From assembly GCA_034359265.1 (NCBI GenBank), contig CP136895.1:46580001-46644000 (forward strand): a stretch of DNA of 64,000 nt. Reading direction: 5' to 3'. The position numbers and the translations under genes are program-made. Shown piece by piece: positions 1 to 10,024 of the stretch (position 1 is its first letter; the number at the start of each line of letters is the position of its first letter). Below the pieces are notes generated by a model. It worked only from the letters and a program-made list of their open reading frames with translations, did not search any database and had not been told where the DNA came from. This DNA comes from Canna indica (lineage: Eukaryota > Streptophyta > Magnoliopsida > Zingiberales > Cannaceae).

Positions 1-221
1 CTTAGATAGTGGAGTACGCATTGGGGCCGAACCATTATAAATAATTGTGTTTGCATTGCTTCTACTTGTGTTTATTTCATTATCGTATTTACTTTGTTTT
101 CGTTTGCTACTCAACTCGTAATTTGCTTAACTAACCAAAGAAACGATAAAAATCAGATTTAGGCGAAAATATTAGTAAACACACTATTTACCCCCCCTCT
201 AGTGTGGCCATTTCACCAACA
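1..221 (+). mobile_element. SIRE-type Ty1-copia LTR, 3' end (family A)
   Basis: The stretch closely matches the last 220 bases of the complete LTR ending at 63901, including the block around GGGGCCGAACCA and the terminus CTCTAGTGTGGCCATTTCAC followed by CAACA. No primer binding site follows, so this is the outer end of a 3' LTR on the + strand or a truncated solo LTR. The 5' part lies outside the window. The five bases after it (TCCAG) would be the target duplication if the element is complete. Confidence 0.85.
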
Positions 222-577
222 TCCAGTTTACGGCATTAAGACTAGTTTACTTTCATTGTTTAGTGCATTGAGATTAGGCTATTTTTCCTACATTGTTTAG
301 AGATTGCTTTACTAATGCATTTTTTTTCGTTTGCTACATTGTTTACAACATTATTTAGGCCATTGTTTACTGCATTAGTTTAGTGCTTGTTAACTTCAAT
401 TTTCAATAGTTTAGTCTAGTTGATTGATTGTAAGATACTGGATTGTTAACTTTAGTGCAAAAGTTAATGTTGGGATACTGCATTGTTCTTTATTGTCAAT
501 GCTTTTTGTTTCTTGTTCTTAGTATGATACTGCATTGTCACATGGGTGGGGACCAATGCAGCTTTGTATTTTTTAGG
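222..577. other. AT-rich spacer with CATTGTTTA-like repeats
   Basis: No gene seen. The motif CATTGTTTA or close variants recurs about five times between 230 and 440, interspersed with T runs. It resembles a decayed short-period repeat. It separates the SIRE LTR end from the PB1-like fragment. Confidence 0.4.
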
Positions 578-903
578 TTTTACCCCTTTCCAGAGGGAAT
601 CATTCCCTTGAACTTGTACATGGGTGGGGAAATTCTTTTTGAGGCCAAAGCCTTAATATAAAGGTGGGGAAACCAAGAAATTGTGGTATGATCCTGATTT
701 ATTATCCATCACACTCCTTGCAAGAGATGTGGAGAAAGTTTATGGCTACCCAAATGCAACACATTTCTGGTGAAGTTTGGGGATGAGCCTTTTGATGTAT
801 TTAGACCCTTTTTAGGAGATAAGGATGTTTTGACTGTGCTGAAAGGACTATAGGGAAACAACAATAGAATATTAGATATTCTTGTAGAACATATTCTATT
901 GAT
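578..903 (+). pseudogene. PB1-like domain fragment (plant transposon or host N-terminal domain), broken
   Basis: Translated in pieces, the stretch gives PFPEGIIPLNLYMGGE, then YKGGETKKLWYDPDLL, GYPNATHFW, and finally FRPFLGDKDVLTVLKGL and LDILVEHILL. The order of glycine-rich start, YDPD, GYPN-HFW, RPL/RPF-GDKD and VEH matches the PB1-like domain found at the N-terminus of many plant MULE-type transposases and related proteins (family knowledge). Frameshifts lie near 655 and 770, and a stop (TAG) sits at 851-853. Nothing recognisable as a MULE catalytic domain follows, because a zf-GRF fragment on the other strand begins within 120 bases. A captured or truncated fragment is the likely state. 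Confidence 0.65.
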
Positions 904-1019
904 GAGGATAATTCAAACTGATACATATCTGATAAAGTGTAGTTTTACTGCATAAATTATAACATCTTATTTGAAAGATAAACCTACAATAAAAGCAATG
1001 AAAACAAAGATTAGAACTA

Positions 1020-1471
1020 CACTTGAAATCAGCTTAAATTCTCTATCCTTCCCAGATTCAATCTGCAATATCAATTATTTGTTCTTTTTCTCTAATTGCT
1101 AGAACTCATCAATCTTCTCGTTCAAAGCTTTGTTTTGTTGGGTAAAATTATATTCCTTCCAAGCAGATCTTCAAATATAACATTGCGATCTTCCAACTTT
1201 GAGCATTTCTTGGAAGGGTCTACCCATTAGAAGTAACTACAATGTGGAGCACCAATATGTACATATAGGGATTTAATTGAAATTCGTTAAAAATTAGGGA
1301 TTTAAACACTAACCAATTTTGTGGACATCCAAAAAATTGCCTCCTTCCTGCATTGGTGTGAGTGCTTGCAGTCTTCAACGGATAAATCATTCAACAGTAA
1401 CAATACCTCACACTCAACCTATTTCTACCACCTGAGCTGCTGTCCACACTAGTAGAGCCTCAAGTTCGCAT
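1020..1471 (-). pseudogene. zf-GRF domain gene fragment with one intron, broken
   Basis: Starting at the ATG at 1471-1469, the reverse strand encodes a short serine-rich leader. A GRF-type zinc finger follows: a CxC pair, then PLKTASTHTNAGRRQFFGCP and, after an intron, CYF-stop-WVD. Splicing out 1237-1313 (77 bp, GTTAGT...TTGTAG) joins AAT-TG to T-TAC and rebuilds the Cys-Tyr-Phe of the domain in frame, which is strong support for a real former gene. In-frame stops occur at codon 4, just after the CxC, and inside YF-W. A charged, coiled-coil-like tail follows. Small plant zf-GRF proteins of about 150 residues have this layout. It is non-functional as read. Confidence 0.75.
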
Positions 1472-1867
1472 CTTCCCTAGTAGATTCTTGGTGTCTTCCT
1501 TTCGTGGATTATTAGGGTTCGTCACTGATTCAAAACTTCGGCATTTGGCTCTTGATTTGGACGATTAGGGTTCATCGTTATTCAATCGCCATGGTCGCCA
1601 AGGTCGCTAGGGTGGAGAATCGAAGGGGTCGAAGGGGGGTTTTGCGCACTGGTAACTTTTAACGTTAATACTTATCGAATAGGTCAGTGGGGGGTTTTGC
1701 GCATGGGGGACTTTTACCGTTAAGCTACTAACAAGCGGGCTAACGAATGAGGGCTATTGGAACAAATAGTATAGTCGAGTGGGGCTCCGTGCACACTTGG
1801 TAGTTTAGGTAGTCTTTGCGCACAATGACTATAGTCGAGGGGGGCTCTGTGTAATTTACCCTAATTA
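1472..1867. repeat. Gene-free stretch with two pairs of imperfect direct repeats
   Basis: GGGGGGTTTTGCGCA occurs at 1634-1648 and again at 1689-1703. TATAGTCGAGTGGGGCTCCG begins at 1770 and returns as a close variant at 1830-1851. The two pairs are offset by about 55 and 60 bases. No protein motif is visible. It borders the decayed SIRE pol that begins at about 1868. Confidence 0.5.
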
Positions 1868-2892
1868 GAAATGCTCCATCAAATGATATTATTTTCATTC
1901 GAAATAGGCATGAGAATGTTTACACTTTAGTTTTAAATGTATTGCCTAATCCACATGTTAGATGCTTAGTGGCAATGGAAAATAATTCTTGGTTATGGCA
2001 CAGAAGGCTAGGACATGCTAGCCTGAGCCTTATCCAAGAAATAACGAAAAAGAATTTAGTGAAAGTAATACCCAAGATAAAATTTGAAAAGGATAGACTT
2101 TGTGATGCATATCAACATGGTAAAAAAGTTACGTCATCCTTTCATAGCATAAATTAAGTTACTAAATCTAGGATACTTGAACTTGTGCACATGGATCTTT
2201 TTGGTCATTGTGATGTCGCAAGCTTAGGTGGTAAACTTTATTGCTATGTTTAAGTTGATGATTATTTAAGATTCACATGGCTTTTCTTCTTAGCTAAGAA
2301 AAATGAAATATTTGATTTCTTCAAAAGATTTACTAGGAGAGTAGTGAATGAAAAATGAATTTCTATCTTGAAAATTAGAAGTGATAATGGAGGTGAATTT
2401 AAAAATAATTTTTTTTCGGAATTTTATGATGAGCTTGGTATTGAACATACCTTTTCTTCCCCTAGAACCCCTCAACAAAATGGTGTAGTTGAGAGGAAGA
2501 ATAGAACTTTACAAGAAATGTCTAGGGCTATGCTTTGTGAAAATAATTTGCCTAAGTATTTTTGCGCCGAAGCCATAAACACCTCTTGCTATGTTTTAAA
2601 CCTAGTTTTGTTAAGACTAAAAATTAAGAAAGCTCATTTTGAGCTTTGGAATGATAAAATCCTAATTGTGTGATATTTTATAGTTTTTTGGTTGTAAATG
2701 CTTTATTTGAACACTAAGGTATTTCTCAGAAAATTTAATTCAAAATTGGATGAAGGAATTTTTCTTGGTTACTCTAATAGTTCTAAAGCTTATAGAGTTT
2801 ATAATCATAGAACTATGGTAGTTGAAGAATCCATGCATATTACATTGATGAAACTAATGATTCTTCAAGGAACTTCTAGATTGTTAATGTAG
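1868..2892 (+). pseudogene. Ty1-copia (SIRE-type) pol relic: GAG-pre-integrase and integrase
   Basis: The integrase region inserts element cDNA into host DNA. The reading begins with the GAG-pre-integrase zinc region (WHRRLGHAS near 2000, then LCDAYQHGK, where a Tyr replaces the usual Cys). The integrase core shows MDLFG, IRSDNGGEF and TPQQNGVVERKNRTL, so the D, D and E positions are visible. The C-terminal part includes SKLDEGIFLGYSNSSKAYRVY. Stops lie at 2251-2253 and 2356-2358 and again near 2674. The single-frame layout matches SIRE/Maximus polyproteins (family knowledge). Gag and protease, expected upstream, are absent. The left boundary abuts the zf-GRF island. Confidence 0.88.
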
Positions 2893-4343
2893 GTGAAGAA
2901 CTCGAAGAATTAACCTTTTATGATAATGAGGTTGAAGAGGGAACCTAATAAAGAACCTCGTGAAGAAGAAACTTCATCATCATCATCCAACCTCAAGTAG
3001 AAGAAGAAGAAGCTCTACCTACTCTCCCAAAAGCTTACCAGTTGACAAGGGATCATCTAATTGATCACGTAATTGGAGAACCCTTAATGGGAGTGGTAAC
3101 ATGTTCTAAAGTTAAAAATATTTTTTAATATGTTGCTTTTATTTCTCAAGTAGAACCTAAAAATATTAAGGAAGCTATAGAGGATGAGTTTTGAGTTATT
3201 TCCATGCAAGAAGAACTAAATCAATTTGAAAGAAATAATGTTTGGGATTTAGTACCTAGGCCTAGTAAACAAACTATAATTGGAACTAAGTGGGTATATA
3301 GAAATAAGTTAGATGAAGATTGCTTAGTTGTTAGAAATAAAGCTAGGTTAGTGGCCCAAGGTTACAATCAAGAAGAGGGTATAGACTACAATGAAACTTA
3401 TTATCCCGTAGCTAGATTAGAGGCTATTCGCATGCTTTAGTCTTTTGCAAGTTTCAAAGGCTTTAAACTTTTTCAAATGGATGTTAAAAGTGCTCTTCTA
3501 AATGGTTTTATTATGGAAGAAATGTATGTTGAACAAACCCCCGGTTTTGAAAATTTTGATTTTCCAAATCATGTTTACAAATTGAGAAAAACTTTATATG
3601 GTTAAAACAAGACTCTAGGGCTTGGTATGAAAGGTTTTCAAACTTTTTAATTGAACAAGGTTTTAATATTAGAAAAGCCAATGTTTCACTTTTCATTAAG
3701 CATGATAATAATGACATTCTTTTAGTCAAAATATATGTTGATGATATAATCTTTGGTGCTACTAATGAAATCCTTTGTGAGTGGTTTGCTAAGTGCATGC
3801 AAGATGAATTTGAGATGTGCATGATGGGAGAACTTTCCTTCATGCTTGGACTTCAAATCAAGCAAACCAAAAAGGGGATCTTCATTAATCATGCTAAGTA
3901 CACAAAAGAGCTAATTAATAAATTTGGGATGGATAAAGCAAAGATGGCATCAACCCCTAGGAGTCCATCTACCGAGCTTAATAAATTCAGTTGCACTTTC
4001 AACTACCGAAGCAGAATATATCATCGCGACTAGTTGTTGTGCGCAAGTACTTTGGATGAAACAAACTCTCATACATTTTGGATTGAATTATTCATGTATA
4101 TTTATTCATTATGATAACACTAGTGCAATTAATTTAACAAAAAATCCGGTATTGCACTCTAGTACCAAACACATAGACTAAAGGCATCACTTTCTTAGAG
4201 ATAATGTAGCAAAAGGAAATATTTCTGTAGAATTTGTGTCTATCGTCAAACAACTTGCGGATATATTTACTAAAACATTGAATGAAGAAAGCTTTACTAA
4301 TTTAATAATGCAATTAGGTATTTGTACTCTTCCATATGTTTAA
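2893..4343 (+). pseudogene. Ty1-copia (SIRE-type) pol relic: reverse transcriptase and RNase H
   Basis: This continues the polyprotein through an acidic linker into reverse transcriptase ([47 protein letters not shown]). The catalytic YVDD is at about 3734-3745. RNase H follows: SVALSTTEAEYI, STKHID and QLADIFTKTLNEESF, ending at TAA 4341-4343. At least three frame changes and several stops are present. Near 3965 the normal stretch between the RT thumb and the RNase H ALSTTEAEY motif is missing (inferred deletion of some hundreds of bases). Not functional. Confidence 0.88.
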
Positions 4344-4475
4344 GTTTTCAAATATTGCATGTCTCTTTGAAAAATTAGTTTTCATGGAATCATCACATTT
4401 AAGTGATGCCTTGTAGTGGGGCTTTGCGACTTATCGATGTTTTCCTTTAACAATATAGGTCTCTTAGAGAACTTC
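4344..4475 (+). mobile_element. SIRE-type 3' non-coding segment after pol
   Basis: The sequence after the pol stop is the reverse-complement match of 11880-11990, including the block around TGCCTTGTAGTGGGGCTTTG. It is therefore the SIRE-family region between pol and polypurine tract. It is cut off at about 4475 by the LTR of another element, so this + strand element has lost its 3' LTR. Confidence 0.7.
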
Positions 4476-5352
4476 TGTAAATGACGGTTGCAACTACTAT
4501 AATAATTGTCTTAAGTAGCAAACTAAGAACTAAAATAAACATACACAAACACAAGTATTTATTTACGCAGTTCAGTGACAAAGCATGTCAACTAATCTGT
4601 AGGGCACTCATCGGACATATGCCCAATCCACTATCAGAAAGTGCAACTTCTAGCTCTAAGATTTCACACACCGAAATCCAGCTATTCGTACTATAGTGAA
4701 TTGCAAATAACAAAACCTATTGCTATTACAAGTACATACCGACTTGTCTCTCTATGACGTCCCAGCCATAAAGTTCTATCCTCCATACAATCCTCGTATT
4801 GTAATGAGTTAGTAGCCCACAATAATCTTAGCATGAATATATGTTGAGTAGGATGTTGCCTTCTTTGCACTAGGCAGTCTCAACTCCTTTAAAACTAGCA
4901 ACATAGTATTTGCACAATGGACATATCGACAACACATCCCTTCTCCAATATTTATATGTGACAACTGAAGTATCTGAATAAATGCTGACTTCAATCACTC
5001 ACCTCTTCGCATACTTCAGTTTGAAACAATCAACATAAATAGGCGTCATAAAACATATGATCATTTAAGCAACAATAACGCTTGGTAAAGAACAGAAAAA
5101 CTCTTCAAAACTCAACTGAACGCAGACATAAATAATGATGATTAAATGATAAAAAATATCAAGAGAATCATCATTAAACCAAAAGTTCATCAACCATCAT
5201 ATTCGCACCAAAAATTGTCCAAAATACCATAGCTTGTAGGCAAACGAAAATTGTCTCTCCATAGTTGAAACTGCTTGAGACTATCAATACAAAAGTAGAG
5301 CTAAGAGCTTCTTTTGTCAAATAGAATCAATATACAAGAACAAACACTAACA
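4476..5352 (-). mobile_element. Copia LTR (family C), 3' LTR of the minus-strand element
   Basis: On the reverse strand the LTR would start TGTTAGTGTTTG at 5352, directly after a purine tract (GCCAAAGGGGGAGAA, 5353-5367), the expected arrangement at a copia 3' LTR. The left edge is uncertain; TGTAAATGACGG at 4476 is the most likely terminus. No second copy of this LTR is in the window. The pol to its right ends about 960 bases away, in the correct orientation. Confidence 0.6.
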
Positions 5353-6316
5353 TTCTCCCCCTTTGGCTTATTTGGCAAAAACTCAACCTATCATAATCAA
5401 GTTATAGAAGAAGATAATAATCATAGATAAGTACAATAACTACCAAGTTAACAACATAGTGTCCCATACAAGAGTCACACCCACCACAGTCACAAACAAA
5501 AACAAAACATACAACCAGACAACAGACTAGCAAAAGATAGAAGTTTGACAAGACCATACTAGACCAAACTTTATTTTCTTCAGAAACACCCCATTTATCT
5601 CCCCCCTTTTTTGCCTAATAAGCCAAAGGAGAGAAAATAGTTATTCAGAACAAGTGATTTGGTTTCATCATGAGGAATTGAAAACACCATCTCTTTAGGC
5701 AAGGAAGTAGTGATCTCTTTCTCAAAGCTCATCTTGATATTTTTACTACCCAACATCAAGACTTTTGATTTAAATAGATAAGAGGACGTGTGAAATAGAC
5801 AGTTAATTTATCAATGCATTGAATCGAGTTACAACGTTAGGACGATGATAGAACTCCAATCAGTTCAAATCCTCATTAAAATCAGCCTCTAGTCGAAGAA
5901 AATTAAAGAGCAACAAAAAAATGCCAGCCGAAATCAATAAAGAGAGAGAATAAATCTTCAATGAACAAGACATGCTTCACATGACACACTATCCTAAAAT
6001 GATTTGATAGGCTTTTCAAATATCTCATATTCTCATAAAAAGAGGTATCGAATGGTACACTATCTTAGAGCAAATCTCAAATGGTCAGAGTTCTCTCCAC
6101 TTAAAGTCTTTTGACAAGATACTTGCAACCAAATCTCATCTAAAAAATTATACGATAAAGGATCACACGTGCGGGCTTCAAGAAAGGCATCCATACTTCA
6201 ACCAAAAATCAAGGCAAAAAAGAAGAAGAAGAGAGTCTTCATTAATAAGTGATGAAAAAAATGAATAAAACTGAAAACCCATTCATTTTCATCACAATAA
6301 AAACTTATTTATTTAT
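5353..6316 (-). mobile_element. Non-coding region between pol and 3' LTR of copia family C
   Basis: The stretch holds no convincing coding sequence. The polypurine tract at 5353-5367 adjoins the LTR, and a second purine-rich tract (reverse complement of TCTCCCCCCTTTTTT) lies near 5598-5612. The long untranslated tail between pol stop and LTR suits SIRE-like copia elements. Confidence 0.55.
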
Positions 6317-7680
6317 TTATTTCAACTGCTCAAACCTCTCATCATTTAAATCCTTTGTGAAGATATTTGTCACTTGTCTCTCTGTTACAATGTACTCTAG
6401 TTGCAACTGCCTCCTTTCAACTAAGTATCTGATATAATGAAACCTCTCTTCTTGATCAAGACCATATTCAGGTAACATGCTCCTTATGCAGATCAACTGT
6501 GTGTTGCAACTGTCTGTGGCAAGTGTTTTGCCTCTGCTAGAGAAAGAGAAATATAATTTTGCTTCTTACTTAATCAGACTACAAGATTTGTTCTAACATA
6601 AAAGCAACCACATGAAGTACTCTTTCTGTCATCAATATTACCAGCCCAATCTGCATATGTAAATCCAACTAGACAAGGGTTGCAATCAACTGAATACCAA
6701 AGGGCAAAATCCAAAGTACTTTTCACATACTTGAGAATCCTCTTAACTGTCCTAAGATGAGACTCCTTAGGATTTTCTTGATACCAGATGGGACTCCTTC
6801 TTCTTAATGAATAAGGTTCGATCAACTCTTCCCCTTTTGTAACATTTCAAGAGTAAAAATTGAGTGAGATTTTCATACCAAGATCTACGTGTCTTCTTGA
6901 GACCATATAATGCTTTCTTCAGTCTATACACATGATCAGAATGAGTAGAATCTTCAAACCCTATTGGTTGTTCAACATAGACTTCTTCATTGAGAATACC
7001 ATTCAAAAAAGTAGTCTCAACATCCATTTGAAACAATTTGAACTTCATACATCAAGATAACGCAAGAAGTAACTTAATGGACTCCAACCTTGCAACAGGG
7101 GCAAATGTTTCATCATAATCCATACCTTCAATTTGATTATAGCCATGAGCAACAAGTCTGGCCTTGTTTCTTGTGATTTTTCTTACTTCATCAGTCTTGT
7201 TTTTGAAGACCCACTTGGTTCCAATCACATTGACACATTTAGGTCTTGGAACCAATTCTCAAATATCATTTCTGACTAACTGCTACAGTTCTTCATGCAT
7301 AGCTATGATCTAGATTTCATCTTTTAAAGCTTCTTTGATGCTTTCGGGTTCAATAGTTGAGGTGTAGCAAGAATATCTGATCATGTCTTACTTACTATTT
7401 TTGGACTGATTCCTGGTCTTGACTCCATCATGCACATCTCCAATTACATTATTCAGAGGATGATTCTTGAGAGCTTGTGCAGACTTTTCAGTTGTATTTT
7501 CATTTTCTTGATGAGTGTCAGTCTTAGAATCAACACTTTCAACTATCTATTTTGTTGTATTGGAAGAGTCCAGGGCAGTCTTATCAATAATTTCAATTAC
7601 TTTCTCATCAGCAGTCAAAGTCTGGTAGATATGTGAGTCATCAACTTTCACAATTGGTGACTCCATAACAGTTTAAGTGC
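6317..7680 (-). pseudogene. Ty1-copia pol relic: reverse transcriptase and RNase H (family C)
   Basis: The reverse strand encodes an acidic linker, then [40 protein letters not shown] and [12 protein letters not shown] with [13 protein letters not shown]. The reading then jumps near 6800 to [17 protein letters not shown] and LVGFTYADWAGNIDDRKSTS. The YVDD catalytic segment between these blocks is missing, so the enzyme is dead. A degraded RNase H tail follows and ends at the stop 6319-6317. The KESHL-VKRI-DWAG-DDRKST signature is the copia RT/RNase H junction. Confidence 0.85.
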
Positions 7681-8525
7681 ACTTGTTGTAGACTCTGTAA
7701 GCTTTGTTGTTTGTTAAAAAATCAAGAAATATTACTTCATCACTTTTGCTTTGCATCTTTCTAAGATATTCCCTATCATTTAACACATAACATATGCTGC
7801 CAAAAACAAGGAAATATGTAAGATTTGGTTTTCTTCCCTTCCATAATTCATATGGTGTTTTTGTAGTTTTTGGTTTGAGATAGGCTCTATTTCTAATGTA
7901 GCAGCTGTATTGACTGCTTTAGCCCAAAATCGTTCAAATATCTTTTTGGAATTTAGCATGACACGGGCCATTTCTTGGATAGTACATACGGTTCCTTCTT
8001 TCAACAACACCATTCTGTTGAGGAGTCTTTGGGGCAGAAAATTCTTGAAGTATACCATTTTCATCACAAAAATCAGAGAAGAAAATGTTCCCAAACTCTC
8101 GCCCATCATCACTTCTTATTCTGATCACCTTTAGAATAGGAAGTTCTTGTTCATTCTGAAGTCTTAGGCATAAAGATTTGAAGTTGTTGAAGGCATTGGA
8201 CTTCTCCCTTAGAAATTTTGTCCAAGTGAAACGAGAGCAATCATCTACACAAACTAGAGCAAACTATTTACCTCTAATGCTTTCAACCTTCATAGGACCA
8301 ACCAAATCTAAGTGACGAAGTTCTAGAGGCTTTGATGTGGTCACCAGTTGCAACTCCTTATGAGACTGCCTTGTCTGCTTTCCTTCTCGGCAAGGACCAT
8401 AAATTAATTTTGGTTATCCTAAAAGTTTAGAGATTCCACTCACAGCTCCAACATTAACAAGTTTCTTTAGATCACTGTAGTTGACATGACCTAATCTTCT
8501 GTGCCATAAATTTATATCAAAGAAA
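7681..8525 (-). pseudogene. Ty1-copia pol relic: GAG-pre-integrase and integrase (family C)
   Basis: Reverse-strand motifs in order are LWHRRLGHVNYSDLKKL, GPCREGKQTRQSHKEL, LRHLDLVGPMKVES, VCVDDCSRFTW, IRIRSDDGREF, EFSAPKTPQQNGVVERRNR and an integrase tail near 7800. The Asp-Asp-Glu triad residues are visible (HLDL, SDDG, NGVVE). The PKxHG/GKQT and ESIRGK wording is close to SIRE integrases (family knowledge). Frameshifts and stops interrupt it, for example at GK-stop-FALV near 8270. Confidence 0.85.
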
Positions 8526-9190
8526 ACAACTCAAAACAGATTAAAGAACTGGCAATCTTATAGCAGTTATCTCTAGATCTACTCCCTTCTAGAATACAAT
8601 CACCATCTTTATCAAAGACCTTGCAGTTGTTTTTGTTGAATTGAATATTTAAATTTTGGTCACACAATTGACTGATATTGACAAAATTGGCCTTGAGACC
8701 ATCCACCAGCAGCACTTTTTTCAAACTTGGAATTCCTAGAACATTGAGTGCTCCAACTCCTATAACATTTTCATGTCTTCCATCTCCAAATATTACAATT
8801 TCACCTTCATGTTTCTAGATGTTTTTTAAATTTTCTAAATTCTCTGTCATATGCTGAGAATAACCACTGTAGAAATACCATAATCCAAGAGAAGAAACAG
8901 TCTGTGACATAAAAGCAACATTGCAATTAAGTTTCAATTTTCCCTATCCAGACTTGTTTAATTTTCTGCTTTGGAGAATTTCCATGCATCTTTCTCCTTA
9001 GTTTGTCGACAAGCTTGATACAATTTGCAATTATGTGTCCTCTACACTTGCAATATTAACATGTAGGTACTCTTCTTCCCTTCCTTGTAGTGGACTGTTG
9101 ATGACTTGAGGATCCTTTATGGAAGTTCATCATTTGAATGGGTAATTGAGACTGGAGTTTCGACTGACTCGAACTAGTATGTCCAAGTCT
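8526..9190 (-). pseudogene. Copia gag zinc knuckle and aspartic protease relic (family C)
   Basis: The reverse strand near 9040-9080 gives a CCHC zinc knuckle (C-x2-C-x4-H-x4-C, with KCRGHIIANC) in which one spacer codon is now a stop. Downstream the protease reads WYFYSGYSQHMTE at about 8842-8880. The catalytic Asp of the usual D-S/T-G is Tyr here (codon at 8869-8871), so the protease is inactivated. VLLVDGLKANFVNISQLCDQ follows at about 8660-8720 and leads into the pre-integrase region. The normal order gag-PR-IN is kept. Confidence 0.8.
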
Positions 9191-9199
9191 AGCATAATT

Positions 9200-9956
9200 A
9201 GAAGGAGATTATCTTGCACTCAAAATTTTATTTAGAGTACCAGTGGAATTCATCAATTCTTCATACGACATTTTGAGTGAATTTGAAGAACTAGCATCAC
9301 TATCATAAGCTATATTCTTATCATGACAAGTAGAGTATTGTACCTCATCATGGATACCCATGAGGCATAATTTCAAACCGGCCTTTTGGTCATGATGAGA
9401 GGAGGCTTCACTAGATTCGATCAAAGATTTTGTGTCCCTTTCTTTTTTCTTGCCATCTTTCTTCAAATGGATAATTGTTCTTCTTATGTCCCTTTCCTTA
9501 ATAAAGGAAGCACCTTAGTTTTCTTCTCCTTCTTTTTGTGCTTCTTTGACTAGGCAAGCTTTGGGCATCAAAAACTTTATTAGAACTGGAGGTATGACAA
9601 TTATCATCACCTTCTTCATCTAAGGTAATAAGCTCCTCGGTTTTTGCTAAATCATAAAGCATGTTTAAACAAGCCCATAAATCAAAAGCCGAGGTACAAT
9701 GCATGACTTTCTTAAGGATGCTATTAGGTAAGGTAAAAAATATGCAACACATAACATCTCTATTAGATTGAAACATTTTCTTGTCAATATTAGATCAATC
9801 ATGCATGTCAAGCTTAGGTTCAATGTATTCTAATTTTAATATGTTATAGACATCAAAACCTCTAGTCTTTAAGTATGTGTACATCCTATATTTCCAAAGA
9901 CCAAAGTTCAAGTCATCGAACCTAGGAGGTATAAACGCTACACTCTCTAGTGATAT
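9200..9956 (-). pseudogene. SIRE-family gag (family A), start codon lost
   Basis: Translation on the reverse strand gives the same product as the gag at 48359-49635: LESVA, RFDDLNFGLWKYRMYTYLKT, VMHCTSAFDLWACLN, AKTEELITL, then an acidic/serine-rich part. The expected ATG is ATA at 9956-9954, so the start is lost, and a stop occurs at about codon 50. It lies directly inside the LTR at 10025 with a leader of about 70 bases. The reading switches near 9200 to the zinc knuckle region of family C, which suggests a junction between two related elements. Confidence 0.75.
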
Positions 9957-10010
9957 TTTCCGAATCGTGGTAAAATGTAGAATAGATGGTGAAATCTCAA
10001 TCTACAACCA

Positions 10011-10022
10011 ACTCTGAAACCA
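10011..10022 (-). other. Primer binding site (initiator tRNA-Met type, degenerate)
   Basis: The reverse strand reads TGGTTTCAGAGT, two changes from the canonical TGGTATCAGAGC. It sits three bases inside the LTR end at 10025, which identifies that LTR as a 5' LTR for the gag on its left. Confidence 0.75.
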
Positions 10023-10024
10023 AA

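Noticed and set aside
5353..6316. Possible host gene or small RNA between LTR and pol
   Set aside because: No conserved ORF, snoRNA or tRNA features. It is best explained as the element's own untranslated tail.
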